From: Entomoplasma freundtii
GTDB lineage: Bacteria; Bacillota_I; Bacilli_A; Mycoplasmatales; Mycoplasmataceae
Direction of reading: 5' to 3'
DNA: 64,000 bases
NCBI RefSeq assembly: GCF_002804205.1
Contig: NZ_CP024962.1
Coordinates: 682,001 to 746,000 of the forward strand
Shown here: piece by piece, positions 38,672-50,958 of the stretch
Layout: each line of letters opens with the position of its first letter
How positions within the stretch are numbered: the first letter of the stretch is position 1
Position numbers and translations under genes: made by a program
Notes under the pieces: generated by a model
Database searches by the model: none
Told to the model about the DNA's origin: nothing
The model's input: the letters and a program-made list of their open reading frames with translations, nothing else

Positions 38672-40160
38672 CTACTTCTAATGTTTTGTCAGCTTGTAAT
38701 TTTTTGTCTAGATAATCATGATTTTCATAACCTAATAAAGTTTCAACTTTTTTTGCTGCTTGTAAAACAAGACGGTCTTTTTTAGGAGCCGCGTTCAAAT
38801 TAATACCGATTGGTAAACCGTTTTCAAAAACAAATGGCAAAGTGATTGAAGGCATCCCACTTAGGTTTCCTAAAACCAAAACATCATTAATAAAGGCTTT
38901 TGAATCATCATGATCAGTTTCGTATTCGACTGCTTCATCAATTAATGGAGCCACTCCTGGTGCTGCTGGCAAAATCAAAATATTAACTTTGTTATAAAGT
39001 TTATTTAATTCTTCCACAATTAAACGACGTACCTTTTTGGCTTTGTTCATAAATAATTCCTGGTTATCTTTTTTTAAATTTAACGAACCGATTAGAAAAC
39101 GTCGTTTTACCACTGGCCCGAAGCACTTAGAACGTGTTTCACGCATCAATGTTTCATAATCAGCATTTTCTACGCGTTCACCAAAATGAACGCCGGTTAA
39201 ATTACTATGTGTTGAGACAGCTTCAGTAAAAGAAATCATCATATAAATTGATGGAAGAGCATCAAGTAGTTCCTTAGGAAAGTCAAGTGCTTTTACTTCA
39301 AAGCCTGCTTCACTAAGTTTTTGGTAAAAATCGAAATAAGCTTTTTTCAACTTAGGATCTAAATTTTCTTGAACCACTTTTAAATAACCAAACTTAGTGC
39401 TTTTTGGTAGTTTACCTAAATGTTTTAGAAAGTCTTTGTGAGGAATTTCTTGTGAGGTAAAATCTTTGGCATCATGTTGAAAAGTCGCGTCAGCCACAAT
39501 TGCCATATCCGCAACATTTCTAGTAAAGAAACCAGGATGATCGAGGCTAGGTGAATAAGGTAGCACTCCATATCGCGATAAAGCTCCGTAGGTTGGTTTA
39601 AAACCAACAATACCAGTATAAGAGGCGGGCTTGCGAATTGAATCGCCAGTATCAGTCCCTAAGGCAAAGGGAACATACCCCTTCGAGACAGCATAAACTG
39701 AACCTGAAGACGACCCACCAATGAGGCGCTTTTTATCGTAAGGATTATAGATTTCCCCAAAGGCCGAAAGTAAGCCTGTGCCTCCCATTCCTAGTTCATC
39801 TAAAGAGGCTTTCCCAGCCATCAAAGCCTGATGTCCATTCAAAATATCAATAATAGTAGCATTGTAAGGCGGAATAAAATTCTCGAGAATTTTAGATCCT
39901 CCAGTAGTTCTAATACCTTTTGTCGCAAAATTATCCTTTGCTAAATACGGAACTCCGGTCAAAAGTGATTGAAAATTAGGGTGAGCATCAATCGCCTTTG
40001 CTTGCGCAATAATTTCATTTTCTGGCAAAGTGGTCAGAAAATTTGCTGCCGCATCTTTTTTGGCTTCTTGAATAAAATCAAGAGCCAATTCTTCGCTTGT
40101 CACTTGGTGAGTCGCTAAAAGATGATTTAATTCCTGAATGGTTTTTTTTCTATATTTCAT
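38652..40160 (-). CDS. gatA: Glu-tRNA(Gln) amidotransferase subunit A
   Basis: GatA is the amidase that frees ammonia from glutamine for GatB. The 502-residue protein carries the amidase-signature serine motif GGSSSGSVYAVSKGYVPFAL, then GTDTGDSIRKPASYTGIVGF, and the catalytic Lys in GVPYLAKDNFATKG. The Ser-cisSer-Lys triad is therefore intact, though the second Gly of the usual GSDTGGS is Asp here. It starts directly after the gatC stop and overlaps gatB, forming a tight ligA-gatC-gatA-gatB operon. Confidence 0.96.
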   Translation of the reverse strand: MKYRKKTIQELNHLLATHQVTSEELALDFIQEAKKDAAANFLTTLPENEIIAQAKAIDAHPNFQSLLTGVPYLAKDNFATKGIRTTGGSKILENFIPPYNATIIDILNGHQALMAGKASLDELGMGGTGLLSAFGEIYNPYDKKRLIGGSSSGSVYAVSKGYVPFALGTDTGDSIRKPASYTGIVGFKPTYGALSRYGVLPYSPSLDHPGFFTRNVADMAIVADATFQHDAKDFTSQEIPHKDFLKHLGKLPKSTKFGYLKVVQENLDPKLKKAYFDFYQKLSEAGFEVKALDFPKELLDALPSIYMMISFTEAVSTHSNLTGVHFGERVENADYETLMRETRSKCFGPVVKRRFLIGSLNLKKDNQELFMNKAKKVRRLIVEELNKLYNKVNILILPAAPGVAPLIDEAVEYETDHDDSKAFINDVLVLGNLSGMPSITLPFVFENGLPIGINLNAAPKKDRLVLQAAKKVETLLGYENHDYLDKKLQADKTLEVGECGVK

Positions 40161-40463
40161 TTATTTAATTACCTTTGTCAATACAATAAATTCATCTTGA
40201 GTCACTGGAGCATTTTGCAAAACTGTTGCTTGAGGAATTGTCTTTACTACTGCATCATCGCGCAGTTTAAGATGAGGTTCCTCAAAAGGATAATTTAATG
40301 GCTCCACATTATCAGTATTAATTTTTAAAACAGCAGCAAATTTGGCCTTTAAATCCTTTTCAATGGTTCTAATTGAGGTTAACTCTTCCGGTGATAGTTC
40401 CAGCATGATATCACGCGCTAGTTCCTGAAGGTACTCGTTAGAAATAATGGGGTTTTTATTCAT
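40161..40463 (-). CDS. gatC: Asp/Glu-tRNA amidotransferase subunit C
   Basis: GatC is the small subunit that clamps GatA to GatB. The ~100-residue protein has an N-terminal helix pair (ELARDIMLELSPEELTSI), the DNVEPLNYPFEEPHLKLRDD linker that matches the usual GatC proline-rich segment, and a short C-terminal strand. The ATG at 40463 overlaps the ligA stop (ATGAATAA); a TTG at 40478 would add five residues but lacks a ribosome site. Confidence 0.9.
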   Translation of the reverse strand: MNKNPIISNEYLQELARDIMLELSPEELTSIRTIEKDLKAKFAAVLKINTDNVEPLNYPFEEPHLKLRDDAVVKTIPQATVLQNAPVTQDEFIVLTKVIK

Positions 40464-42486
40464 GATGGGTTTCTTCAATCCTTTCTTGAATTAAGCGAGG
40501 AATATCTTCTTCGTTAATAATTGTAACGCCAAGTTTTTCGGCTTTTTGAATTTTGCTGCCTGGATCCGTTCCGGCAATTAAATAGCTCGTTTGTTTTGAC
40601 AAACTACTATTAACCGCGCCTCCTTCAGATTCTAAAAGTTCTTTGATAGTTTCGCGGGGTTGAGATAAAGTCCCAGTGATGACAAAACTTAACCCTCGCA
40701 AAGGAGTGTTGGCCCCAATTTTAGGACCATGGTAAGTAAAGTTTACACCAAAGTTTTTTAGTTCTTGGATTAACTTTTGGTTAGTTTTGACAGCAAATCA
40801 ATCAACAATTGATTGCGCACTAATGGCACCAATTAAGTCGACTGCCGCTAACTCGTCTAGGGTCGCAAAAGCAAGGGCATCAATTGTTTTAAATTTTTGC
40901 GCTAATAACTTAGCAGTTTTAGCACCAACATGGCGAATTCCAAGACCGAAAATAACTTTTTCCAATGAACGATGTTTCGAAGCCTTGACTGCTTTAACTA
41001 GATTATCATAACTTTTTTTACCAAAGTTTTCAAAATTCACAATTTCAGTTTCGTGTTCTGGTAATCGGTAAATATCATCAATTGTTTTAATTAATTTTGC
41101 TTCATAAAAACGTGTCAAAATAGATGGTCCTAAACCAACTATATCAAGAGCCCCTCGCGAAGCAAAATGTTCCATTGAACGCAAAATCTTTGCTGGGCAA
41201 GAGAAGTTAACACAAAATTGGTCAACTTCACCAAGGCTTTGTTCCAATTTATTCTTACAAATTGGGCAATGAGTCGCTGGTTGCCAAATAGGTAGTTTGT
41301 CGTAGTTTGGGGTCTTCACTAAACTCACTACACTAGGAATGATTTCGCCTGCTTTTTTCACCTTTACTTTGCAACCTTCCTTGAGGGCTTTAGCTTTAAT
41401 TCATAAGGCATTATTCAAGCTAGCAGCTGATACCTTAGTTCCAGAAAGAATAATCGGTTCTAAGTCGGCGTTATAAGTGATTTTGCCGGTTCGACCAACA
41501 CTCGGAAAGATACGGCGTAAAATCGTTTCTTTGACTTCGGCAGGAAATTTATAAGCAATTGCCCATCTTGGTGTTTTAGCGGTAGCGCCAAGTTTTTCGT
41601 AATATTGGAAATCATTTAGTTTAAAAACCAAGCCATCAATTTGGTAATCCAAATTATGACGACGAGTTTCAAAATCTTCAATGAAGGCTTTTACATCATC
41701 TAAATTCCGACAAAGACGGTTTTCAGGGTTTGTCCGAAAACCAAGGTTATTTAAATAACGAATAGCCTTTTCTTGTGTATTGATTTTTGGTCTTGGCGGT
41801 TGAATATAATAATAAAGAAAAGAATTTAAATGGCGTCCGGCAACAATTTTAGAATCTAACTGGCGCAAGGTTCCTGCTGCTGCATTCCGCGGATTAGCAA
41901 AAAGCGTTTCCCCTTTGATTAGACGTTCTTCATTTAAATGTTCAAATTCCGCAATTGGTAAATAAATCTCGCCACGTGTTTCAACATCAACCGGTTCCTT
42001 TAATTGCAAAGGAATTGTTTTGATGGTCCTTACATTTGTTGTGACATCTTCCCCAACAAGTCCATCGCCACGTGTTGTCGCAGTAACTAATTGACCGTTT
42101 TTATAAGTTAGCGAAATTGAAAGACCATCGATTTTAAGTTCGCCATAATAAGCATTTTCCGAGGTCCCCGTTATCTTAGTCACTTGTTTATTAAAGTCCA
42201 AAAATTCTTCTCAATTAAAAATGTCTCCTAAAGAAAGCATTGGTGATGAGTGAATGTGTTTTTGAAAATGTTCGCTAACTGATCCTCCAACTTTTTGACT
42301 GGGGGAATTGGCATCAGCAAACTCGGGGTAAGCTTTTTCAAGACGAATAAGCTCCTTCATTTTAGCGTCATACTCAGCATCGTCGACTGTCGGGGCATCT
42401 AAAACATAATATTGATGTGATCAGTCATTTAAAGTAACACGGAGACGAAGAATCTCCTCATGAATTTTGGCTAGGTTATCAACCAT
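40456..42486 (-). CDS. ligA: NAD-dependent DNA ligase
   Basis: LigA seals nicks in replication and repair using NAD+. The 676-residue protein is normal in length. The adenylated Lys is in YGELKIDGLSISL, and the nucleotidyltransferase blocks TRGDGLVGEDVT and FANPRNAAAGTLRQ are intact. The zinc finger has Cys residues in CPICKNKL and CVNFSCPAK. It is followed by helix-hairpin-helix repeats and a C-terminal BRCT domain beginning GLSFVITGTL. GAGGAG precedes ATG 42486. It is cotranscribed with the flippase-like gene upstream and gatCAB downstream. Several Trp are TGA. Confidence 0.97.
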
Positions 42487-42508
42487 TTTAGCTCCTCTTT
42501 CTTTATCA

Positions 42509-44551
42509 CTATTCTGGGTCTTGTTCTTCTTTCTTCTTTGTTTTAGAAGAAGAATTTATTAAGCGTTTAACACTACCTTTAATTTGGTATATTTTTGGTT
42601 TTTCGTTGTTTTGGTAACGTTTTAAAAAGTCTTTCTCACTAATGATTTCCGTGGCCGACCGTTGATCAATGTTATATAAAACTTTAGCTAAATTTTCTCG
42701 TTGTTGGCCTTCAAAAGCCTCAAGATTAATATTTTGTTCAGCAAACCGTTCTTTTCGAGATTTTTCGCGACGTAAAGCCACGATTTGTTTAATGACCGGT
42801 AATGATAAAACCATTGAGACGCCTACCGAAGGACGTAAGAAAAGTGGTAATGCTAAACAAGAAGCCGCTCCTAAAACAACAACAATTAACAGAATTCCTA
42901 AAATTAACCCAATGGAGACTATTGGCGGTCCAGTACTAGGATCAATTGTTAAAGGAAACTTCTTGGACACAAAGAAAAGGTTAATAAGTATAGCGGCAGT
43001 AATTGGCATTAATAACGAACAAAGGTTCGAAAAAATGTATTTTGATGTGGAATTGTAGGTCACATATTTTCAAGTATATTGCCATAAATAAACATAAGTC
43101 ATTGTCATAAATAAAATTTTGATGATATAAAAACTTAAAATAGTATCTTTTAAGAAGTCTTCATCAATATTTTCTAATTGCATCACTAAGTTGACCGTTA
43201 AACAAATAACTATTTCCGTAAGGAAGTAAACTAAGGCAATGATATTAACTCCCTTAGCTACTTCGCCAAAACGTCCTTTGGCTTGGATTAAAATTGTTTG
43301 TCCTTGAAATAATAAAATAAAGCTAACCGAAGTAGCATAAATAATGGAAAAAACTGGACTGGTAAAAATAAAATCGAAAACTTTTCATTGGGCACTTTTT
43401 AAAAAAGGTGAACTTCCTGTGTCGAGTAATAAATCGCTATAGATTAGGTCTCCATAAAGCCCAGTCACGATATAAGGAGCGATTAAACTCATAAAGATAA
43501 AGGCAAAGGCAGCCACGATGAAGGTATAAAGTTCATATTTCGAATAAGTGTCTCATTGCAAGCGACCATCTTTATTAACTAAAACAATAAAATACTCCCG
43601 GAAGGAAGTAATCATCGAAGTCAAAATGAGGCGCAAATTGACACCGACAAGCATGTAAAGAGAAAGCATTGAGGTCACTGTTAAACCAGGAGTTAACAAA
43701 ACTAAGAACAAAATGATTAAATCAGCATTAATTAACAAACTTTGTCCTAAACCAGCTCGTCAAACTTTAGAGGTGGTTCGCAAAAGCGGATAACTAGTGA
43801 AGTCGGCATAGAATTTAATCCATGGATAATACCGTTTCACATAAAGAAACATTAAAAAGCCCCGCAACGGCGCATAAGCTAGAAAAATAGTTAGCGGAAT
43901 AATGGGATGCAAAAAATGCTGACCATCAATGGCCCGGTTTAGCAAGAGTAAAAAACAGCCATAAACAACGGTATCAACAAAAAGGATAATGACCTTCCGC
44001 ACACCGTTCTTTTGGTCAGCAATAATAATATTTTCGTAGATACCAAAATATTTGGAAGCTATAAGGCGCATGAGACCAAAAATAATCACAATGCCACCCA
44101 ATTCTCAAACACTAATTAAAATTTGCCCGCCAGGAACGCGCGAATCCGAAATCTCAATTCCCCAAACGATACTTCGACTAGAGTCTAAAATTTTCGGAAA
44201 TAAAGCAATTTGGAGTGGATAGAGAATAGCAATTAAACAAATTAATACCGAAGCAGTTAAGACATTCTTGTGGTATTTTTTAGTGGCCGTTGAAATGATT
44301 TCGTTGGCTTGAAGTCAGTCTTCTTGCGCCATCGGTTTCACAAGCATCACTACCGTTGTTAAACCTAAAGCTCCTTCGGCTGATCCACCGACTATAGTTA
44401 AAGCAATGGTGATTCGGGTGAATCCAGTAAAGGCTGATCCATAGGCTTTCAAAATTCAATAAATCATTAAAAATTGAATTAAAGAAGCCATAATTGAGGT
44501 GCAAACTCCAACTAAAGCACTTAAAACACTTTGGCGGGCTCCGCGTTTCAT
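42509..44551 (-). CDS. Polytopic membrane protein, flippase-like
   Basis: A 680-residue protein with about fourteen membrane segments across residues 1-580 and a charged ~100-residue C-terminal cytoplasmic tail ending in Lys/Glu-rich sequence. The even spread of helices, with short loops and early conserved Gly-rich segments, resembles MOP-superfamily polysaccharide or lipid flippases, but no diagnostic motif is seen, so this is a tentative call. An exceptionally good GGAGGTGATT ribosome site precedes the ATG. It lies in one operon between the RluA-family synthase and ligA. The glycosyltransferase at 49913 could share a pathway. Confidence 0.65.
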
Positions 44552-44590
44552 GGAATCACCTCCTCTAATAGTTATTTTAAATGATTTGCT

Positions 44591-45496
44591 TTAATCAAGG
44601 TCGTGAGGTCAAGGGATTTCAAAACTCTTACCTGATAAATAACCCAAAGGTTCCGGCAAAGTTTGAAAAATAATCTTTGAAGCCATAAGGTAAATCATTC
44701 TTTCAGAATTTACTTTCGGACCTTGGTAACGAAAATCGTTCAATATTGGTGAATCATAATAACTCAAAGTAGCCCGAATTTGGTGCTTTCTGCCCGTAAA
44801 TAAACGCGCTTCCAATAAAGAACCTGACTTAGTATTTTTAAGATAACGAAAAGCAGTGATGGCTTTTTTATAACCAGGACGTTCTTTAGGAGAATAAAGT
44901 GAGAGTTGTTGGTTAGGGTCATATTTTAATCACCCATCAGCCACAAAATCGCTCTTTTTTTTGTAACCAGACACAGCAACAAGATAATATTTTTCAATCA
45001 AATCGTGACCTTTTAATAAGATATTCAAAGTTTGCTTATTTTTAGCATAGATAATTAAACCACTTGTTAATTTATCGAGACGATGAATATGTGAGACCAC
45101 AAAAGAATTTTCTTGTTCAGGATGATATTGTTGAGAATTAACCAAGTACGACTTTACTAAATCATCAAGACTAGTATTAATAGGTGAGTGAACTTCTAGA
45201 TTGGCTTCTTTATTAATAATTAAAATATTTTCATCTTCGTAGATAATGGTTAAATCTGGATTAGCAACGTGCTTAAATTGGTCCCTTATTACTGGTTTGT
45301 TAAAATCATATACTTCAACATTATCCCCTTCATGAAGCATGTGAGTTTTATCTTTAATTCTTACTCCGTTAATTTTGATTTCTCCTTTACGGAATCATTT
45401 GTAGATGACTGATAAAGGAGTGGTGGAAAATGATTTTTTGATGAATTTAAAAATCGTTTGTTGATCGTCATTTTTTTGGATCGTAAATTTGGCCAT
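44591..45496 (-). CDS. RluA-family pseudouridine synthase
   Basis: A 301-residue RNA-modifying enzyme that converts uridine to pseudouridine, probably in 23S rRNA. An N-terminal S4-like domain (FRKGEIKINGVRIKDKTHML followed by HEGDNVEVY) leads to the catalytic block HIHRLDKLTSGLIIYAK with its Asp, and the C-terminal motif RLFTGRKHQIRATLSYYDSP. This layout fits the RluC/RluD branch. Which uridines are modified cannot be told. It stops 39 bp before the flippase-like gene and starts 11 bp after the CPBP protease gene. Several Trp are TGA. Confidence 0.93.
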
Positions 45497-45507
45497 AATA
45501 GTACCTT

Positions 45508-46473
45508 CTATAAACTAGCTACAACCGCTATATAGCCGATTGCATTATAACTTAAGTGTGTTAATCAACTATGAGTAACATTACCTTTACTCAAGTTAAA
45601 AATTGTCGATAAAATAAAACCGGCAATAAAATAGTTCAAAAGATGTTCGACATCGCCTGACGAAACATGAATTAAGGCAAAAAATAATGCGGATGTTAGT
45701 CAAGCAATTGTCCGATTACCACAACCAATGTATCAAGCATGACGAATCGCCAATTCTTCAGCCAATGGCGCCACTCCAATTGTAAAAATGGCCAAGAGTA
45801 AGAGGGTAGTAATTTTTACCCCGATACCCAATCCTGGTTCTCTTAGTTTTCCAATTAAAGAATTTTGATTGTCTGAATCACCACCAAGAACCGTTCCTTT
45901 AGTGGCTAAACCATAAAGAAAACTGGCCCCAAAGATTACTATGGTACCAATGGCTACTATGGCTAACAATTTTTTTAAGTCATTTTTAAAAGTATTTTTA
46001 ACACGTTCTTTTAAATCTAAAGTAGAACGAAAGGCCCAAATAATAATCACTATTTCAGTAGCAACTTGGACACCCATTGTTCAAACATCTCGTCAGGGAC
46101 TGTCATTTTTAATCAGGGATAAACCCAAACCTCCGATAGTAAGCATGATTAACGGATTCATAATTTGGAGAGCATAAAAAATAAACAAGCCTGATTTCAT
46201 AAAAAGCTTTGAATCTTTATAGAGGAAGTAAACCATACTTAAAACAAAGCAAAACAAGTTTAAACCAATGTAAATTAATTGACCAGTTTTATCAAAACCT
46301 AAAGTAAAACGAATTGTAAATAAAGCAATTAGTGGCACTAAAAGGTTAAGACCGACAAATAGTCAACCATCAAATCGGAACTTATAAAGACCGAACGAAA
46401 AAGGAAAATCGTTATTTGGCGTCAGTAAAGACGGTTTATTTCCGGTTTGGTTTTTAATTTTTTTTAAAGCCAT
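45508..46473 (-). CDS. CPBP-family intramembrane protease
   Basis: A 321-residue membrane protein with seven or eight helices. The putative active-site motif APLAEELAIRHAW carries the EExxxR signature of the CPBP (CAAX/Abi) family, and SALFFALIHVSSG supplies the conserved His in the following helix. A final THSWLTHLSYNAIGY block matches the third family motif. Such proteases cleave or process membrane peptides, and in some bacteria confer bacteriocin immunity; the substrate here is unknown. It heads the operon leading to the RluA-type enzyme, the flippase-like protein, ligA and gatCAB. AAAGGAAT precedes ATG 46473. Confidence 0.88.
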
Positions 46474-46567
46474 TTGATTCCTTTATGTTCTTTGTTACTA
46501 TCAATAATTAATAACATTTTTAGCCCCTTTTTACAAGAAAGGGCTAGGAAAGGCTTCAATAATTCCA

Positions 46568-46597
46568 TAAAAAAACAACCTTGAAGGCTGTTTTTTA
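46568..46597 (-). terminator. Terminator of ptsH
   Basis: On the minus strand AAAAACAGCC pairs with GGTTGTTTTT around TTCAA, followed by T. Confidence 0.85.
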
Positions 46598-46867
46598 TTA
46601 TTCAGAAATAACTGAATTAGTGATTAAAGCATTTTTGATTCCATCAATTGCTTCGTTTTCATCGCTTCCGCTAGCTTCGATGGTGATTTCAGCACCATTT
46701 TTAATTGCCATAGCCATTACATTCATGATTGATTTCAAATTACCAGTTTTACCACCAGATAAAATTTTGATATCTGAATTATATTTTGATGCTTCTTTTG
46801 CCAGAATTGAAGCGGGACGTGCATGTAATCCGACTTTATCAGTAACGATAGCACTAAATGTTTTCAT
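46598..46867 (-). CDS. ptsH: Phosphocarrier protein HPr
   Basis: HPr shuttles phosphate from Enzyme I to the sugar EIIA domains. The 89-residue protein has the active His in VGLHARPASILA and the regulatory serine in NLKSIMNVMAM, the site HPr kinase would modify. It is encoded alone rather than with Enzyme I. AGGAGG lies 6 nt before ATG 46867. Three PTS pieces are now seen in this window (the fructose EIIC end, an EIIC and HPr). Confidence 0.96.
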   Translation of the reverse strand: MKTFSAIVTDKVGLHARPASILAKEASKYNSDIKILSGGKTGNLKSIMNVMAMAIKNGAEITIEASGSDENEAIDGIKNALITNSVISE

Positions 46868-46936
46868 CAATTTCCTCCTAATTTATTCAATAAATTTTTT
46901 GATTACCATATGATTTTAACCCATTTATCAAAATGA

Positions 46937-49105
46937 TTAAATTTTTTTTCTTAAAACAGGATTACCTTTGACTAAAATTTGCACACCAAATTTCGGGTTA
47001 TTAAAGGCAATTTGATACTCTGTTTCATAAACTTTGATAACAATCCCATCACCAAAAAGAATGTGATTGACAAGATCACCTTTTTGGAATTCGCTAGCCG
47101 CCATCGTTTTAGTTGAAGCTGGTTGCGAAGTGATAACTCCGTCATTATGAACGAAAATATTGCGTTCAATATCAATCAAATCTTGGTTAAGTTCTCGAAT
47201 AAAACGCGAGGCTTGGAGAAGACCATTACTTAAACGAGAATATTCCCCTTGAACATAACTCAAAATGAGACGTTCTTTGGCTCTTGTCATCGCCACATAT
47301 AAAGCTCTTCTTTCTTCTTCCAAGCTATCGGTTCGCATCATGGAAAAGCGTGAAGGAAAGACATCTTGATTTACTCCGGCAATAAAAACGACTTTATTTT
47401 CTAAACCTTTGGCCGAATGGATAGTTAGTAAAGTGACTTTATTGGGTTCTTGCTGATTATCATCACCACTAGTCAAAGCTTCTTCTTGAAGAAAGGCTAA
47501 GAGAGGATTGGATTCCCCATAACGTTCCGGATCAAATTCATCATCAAAGCGTTGGACTTGGTCTAAGAGAGCTTTTAAATGATTTTGGTTATCTTTTTCG
47601 TCATTATCCAAAATTTTTACTTGTTCCCAATAACCCGATAAATCCAATAAAGTTTCTAGTATTTGGGTAACGGGAGCCTGATTATTAGCTAATTGTTCCC
47701 CTTGAATTAAGGCATTTCTTAACGTTTCAAGATGCTTAGTAACTGCCAAGGCTTCATTTTCAGGACTCGTAACTACTTCATAAAGGTTAAGGCCTTTTTC
47801 TTGCGCAAGTAACGTTAATTTTTGTTGCGTTACTTCACCAACTTTCGGTGTTAAATGCAATAAACGTTCCATTGAAAGATTATCTTGTAATAAAATAACT
47901 TTCAAAAAAGCCATAGCATCTTTAATTACTTTTCGTTCACGAAACTTAATGGCCCCTACTAATTGGTAAGGGATTTTTGCATTAGTTAGGACTTTTTCAA
48001 ACTCTTGTGACCAATAATTAGCACGATAAAGAATGAAAAAATCGTTATATTGGTAACCATCATTTTTGACCATTTTTTCAATCATACTTGTGATATAACG
48101 AGCTTCGGCATAGCGCGAAGCCGCTTCTTTTACCTCAGGACGTTTTCCACCAAGGTTTTGGGTAAAAATAAGTTTCTTTTCACGATGATGGTTTTGTTCA
48201 ATAAAGTCATTAGCCAAATCCAGAATTTGTTGAGTTGAACGATAGTTTTCATTTAAAACAATCGTTTTAGCATTAGGATAGTATTTTTGAAAATTAGTAA
48301 TAATTTCTACGCGTGCCCCTCGTCAAGAATAAATTGTTTGGTCGGGGTCTCCAACAACTGTTAAATCATTACGGCCTTTAGTTAAAAACCTAATCAACTC
48401 AAATTGCAAATCATTAGTATCTTGGAATTCATCAACCATGACGTAGTCAAAGCGCTTTCGTCATTTTTCAAGTACTTCAGGATAATTACTAAATAGATGG
48501 TAGGTATAAACTTGTAAATCATCAAAGTCTAAAGCTTTTTCACTACGCAAGCGCTCATCATAAAGCTTATAAAGTTTCGCCACCTCGCGATCATCAGGGT
48601 TAGCACTTGTTTCCAAAACGTCATCAGGTGATAACAAACCATTTTTTCAATCACTAATTTGTCCGAGAGCTTTTTTTTCGAATTTTACAACATTAATTTC
48701 TGGTGATAAGTCATGAGCTTTAATTAGTTGCCGTAAAATAGTGCGTTGGTCAGCTGTATCCAAAATATTAAAATGTTTTGGCAAATTTAGAATCGGTGCT
48801 TCTTCTCTTAAAACGCGAGCACAAAAAGAGTGGAATGTCGATATAAACGGATTCAAAGCCTCATTTTGAAGAATTTTTTGTACTCGATCTTTCATTTCGC
48901 GAGCCGCTTTGTTCGTAAAGGTTAACGCTAAAATTTTTGTCGATTTTATTCCGACATGGTCAATTAAATAAGCAATCTTAGTAGTAATCACCCGTGTTTT
49001 CCCAGATCCGGCTCCCGCAACAATTCGTAGAGGACTATCAACAATTTCAACTGCTTGACGCTGTTGCTTATTCAAGTTCTCCAATAGTTTAGTCATTTCG
49101 TGCAT
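46937..49105 (-). CDS. pcrA: UvrD/PcrA-type DNA helicase
   Basis: A 722-residue superfamily 1A helicase that unwinds DNA in repair and plasmid replication. In order: Q-motif [10 protein letters not shown], Walker [16 protein letters not shown], motif Ia [17 protein letters not shown], Walker [18 protein letters not shown], motif [26 protein letters not shown] (motif IV), [17 protein letters not shown] (motif V) and [17 protein letters not shown] (motif VI). The C-terminus, after residue ~650, is a short Tudor-like strand region ([19 protein letters not shown]). It overlaps the preceding RDD gene by 17 bases, and Trp codons are TGA. Confidence 0.97.
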
Positions 49106-49898
49106 TATCTTTATCCTTTCTAAATTTTGTTTCAGGTTCTAAAGTAACTTCAAAGCCAAATTCATCGGGCACTAACCATTCTTTTTCTTCGCGTTTAAGT
49201 AATCCGGGTTGCGAAGCTAAATTAGGAATCCACTTCGGTTCCTTAGTAGTTTTTGTTGTCGGTTTTTCCACTTTGGGATCTTTATTAACAACATAAAGGT
49301 GGTTTTTTAAGTCCACAATTGCCTGGTGGTCATCTTGGACTTTAATCGAAAAGACTAAATATAAAAATCAAGCCAAATAGAAGAGATAACCTATTTGCGT
49401 TAATAATAAAGCCATTTTTACTTCACGAGGAATCCCTTCTGACGGCAAAGGGGTAGCACTCTTCATGATTAAAATTGCGCCAATTTGAGTGCCCACAGCC
49501 ACTAGTCACGGAATAAAGAGAAAATAGACTTCTCTTAGAAATAAGTGTCATAATGAAGGTTGCTTTTTTCCTTTGGCCTTTAAGCGAATGCCGCAAATTA
49601 ATTTTCCTAAGGTTTGACCCTTTTGAAAAAAAGGCAAGATGACAAAATAGAGGAGAGTTAAACTAATAGTCAAACCCAAATTGAGATAGAGAAGATGCCA
49701 TTGGTCAGGTTTGATAGCTACTAAAAAACGAATTGCAAATCCTGGAATAGCAATTAAAATTAAGTCAATAATTCTCGCAAGGAAAATGCGCCCTAAGGAC
49801 GCTAATTCATATTCTCGTGGTTGGGAATGGGGTTGCTGCGAATGATTAACATTTGGCAAGTCTGTAATTCCGCTGCCGTTTTGATTATCGTTAACCAT
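49089..49898 (-). CDS. RDD-family membrane protein
   Basis: A 269-residue membrane protein. The RDD-type start SLGRIFLARIIDLILIAIPG carries the Arg, Asp pair that names the family, followed by further hydrophobic segments, including LLYFVILPFFQKGQTLGKLI, a characteristic RDD helix with its GxTxGK motif. The C-terminal half is soluble and charged (VNKDPKVEKPTTKTTKEPKW). AGGAGGCTGAGG precedes the ATG. It overlaps pcrA and follows the glycosyltransferase, forming a three-gene unit. Its role is unknown; some RDD proteins are ion transporters. Confidence 0.85.
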
Positions 49899-49912
49899 TT
49901 ACCCTCAGCCTC

Positions 49913-50881
49913 CTATTTTAGACGACGTAATTCTAAGCTAACTTGGTCGCCATATTCTTTGATTCAAGCACTGAACTTCTCATTTTGGTGCTTTTGATAA
50001 ACTTTATTTTTTTGAAAGTTATTTCCAAGTTTACCACTCATTCGATCATATGAAAACCTTAGCGCCTTTTTATAGAGTTGTTTATTCTCCAATTGACGAG
50101 TCAGACTTAGAAAACTATAAGCCAATTGATAGATATAAGCGTAATTTAATTCGTCGCGAAGTTCTTTATAAGTCCCAATTTTTCTATAGTAATTAAGGAT
50201 GTGGGGTCATTGGTTGACTAAATCAAAGACCGAATAACGTAAAGGTGTTTTTAAATGCGTTATCAAAACATCCGGAAGTTTATAAAAAGTTTTGGCATGA
50301 CCAAGTACTCGATAAACAAATAAGGCATCAAAACGATTACTATCACGGAAACGAATTCGGTAGTTTTTGATAATGTTAGTAGCAAACAACTTGCCATAAA
50401 GGTTTTGGTTCAAGTAAGCAAATGGAGTGTGGTCAGTTGTTAAGTCATAAATTTTGTTTGAAATTAATAAACCTTCATCATTATCAGTGTCTTGCTCGAT
50501 AAAACCAACATGTTTTTGTGCAAACTGAATAATGTCCAACGGTTGGTTAGTTTCTTTGACCAGTTTTGCAATTTTTTCTACAAAATGAGGGGCGACAATA
50601 TCGCCTTCTTTCAAAAAACAAGTATAGGCACCACGAGCTAGTTCCAAGCCCGTATTTCAATTTGTGGATGGGCCTTGAGGACGATTATTCACCACCAAAG
50701 TAATCTTAGGGTTAGCAAAAAATTCTTGATGTAAAAAATCAAGACTATTGCTTCCTGCTATTGGTTCGTCGTCAACGAGGATTATTTCAAAATTAGAATT
50801 AGTTTGTGCCTTAATTGAATCTAAGGTTTTAAGAAGTTTTTCTTCTTTTGCTTGAGAGGAAATGATAAAAGAAACTAACAT
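49913..50881 (-). CDS. Family 2 glycosyltransferase
   Basis: A 322-residue GT-A fold enzyme. The N-terminal VSFIISSQAKEEKLLKTLDS matches the GT2 start, FEIILVDDEPIAGSN supplies the first nucleotide-sugar acidic motif, and GAYTCFLKEGDIVAPHFVEK the second. The C-terminal half is helical and without membrane segments. It would add sugars to a lipid or surface polymer, a known Mollicutes function, but the acceptor is unknown. Two or three Trp are TGA. AGGAGG precedes the ATG. It is 77 bp after asnS and 14 bp before the RDD gene. Confidence 0.87.
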
Positions 50882-50958
50882 TCAGCCTCCTACTTTTCTA
50901 ATTACTATTTTACTATATGTTGAAAATTACCAACAAAATCCTGAATTTGGCAAAAGTT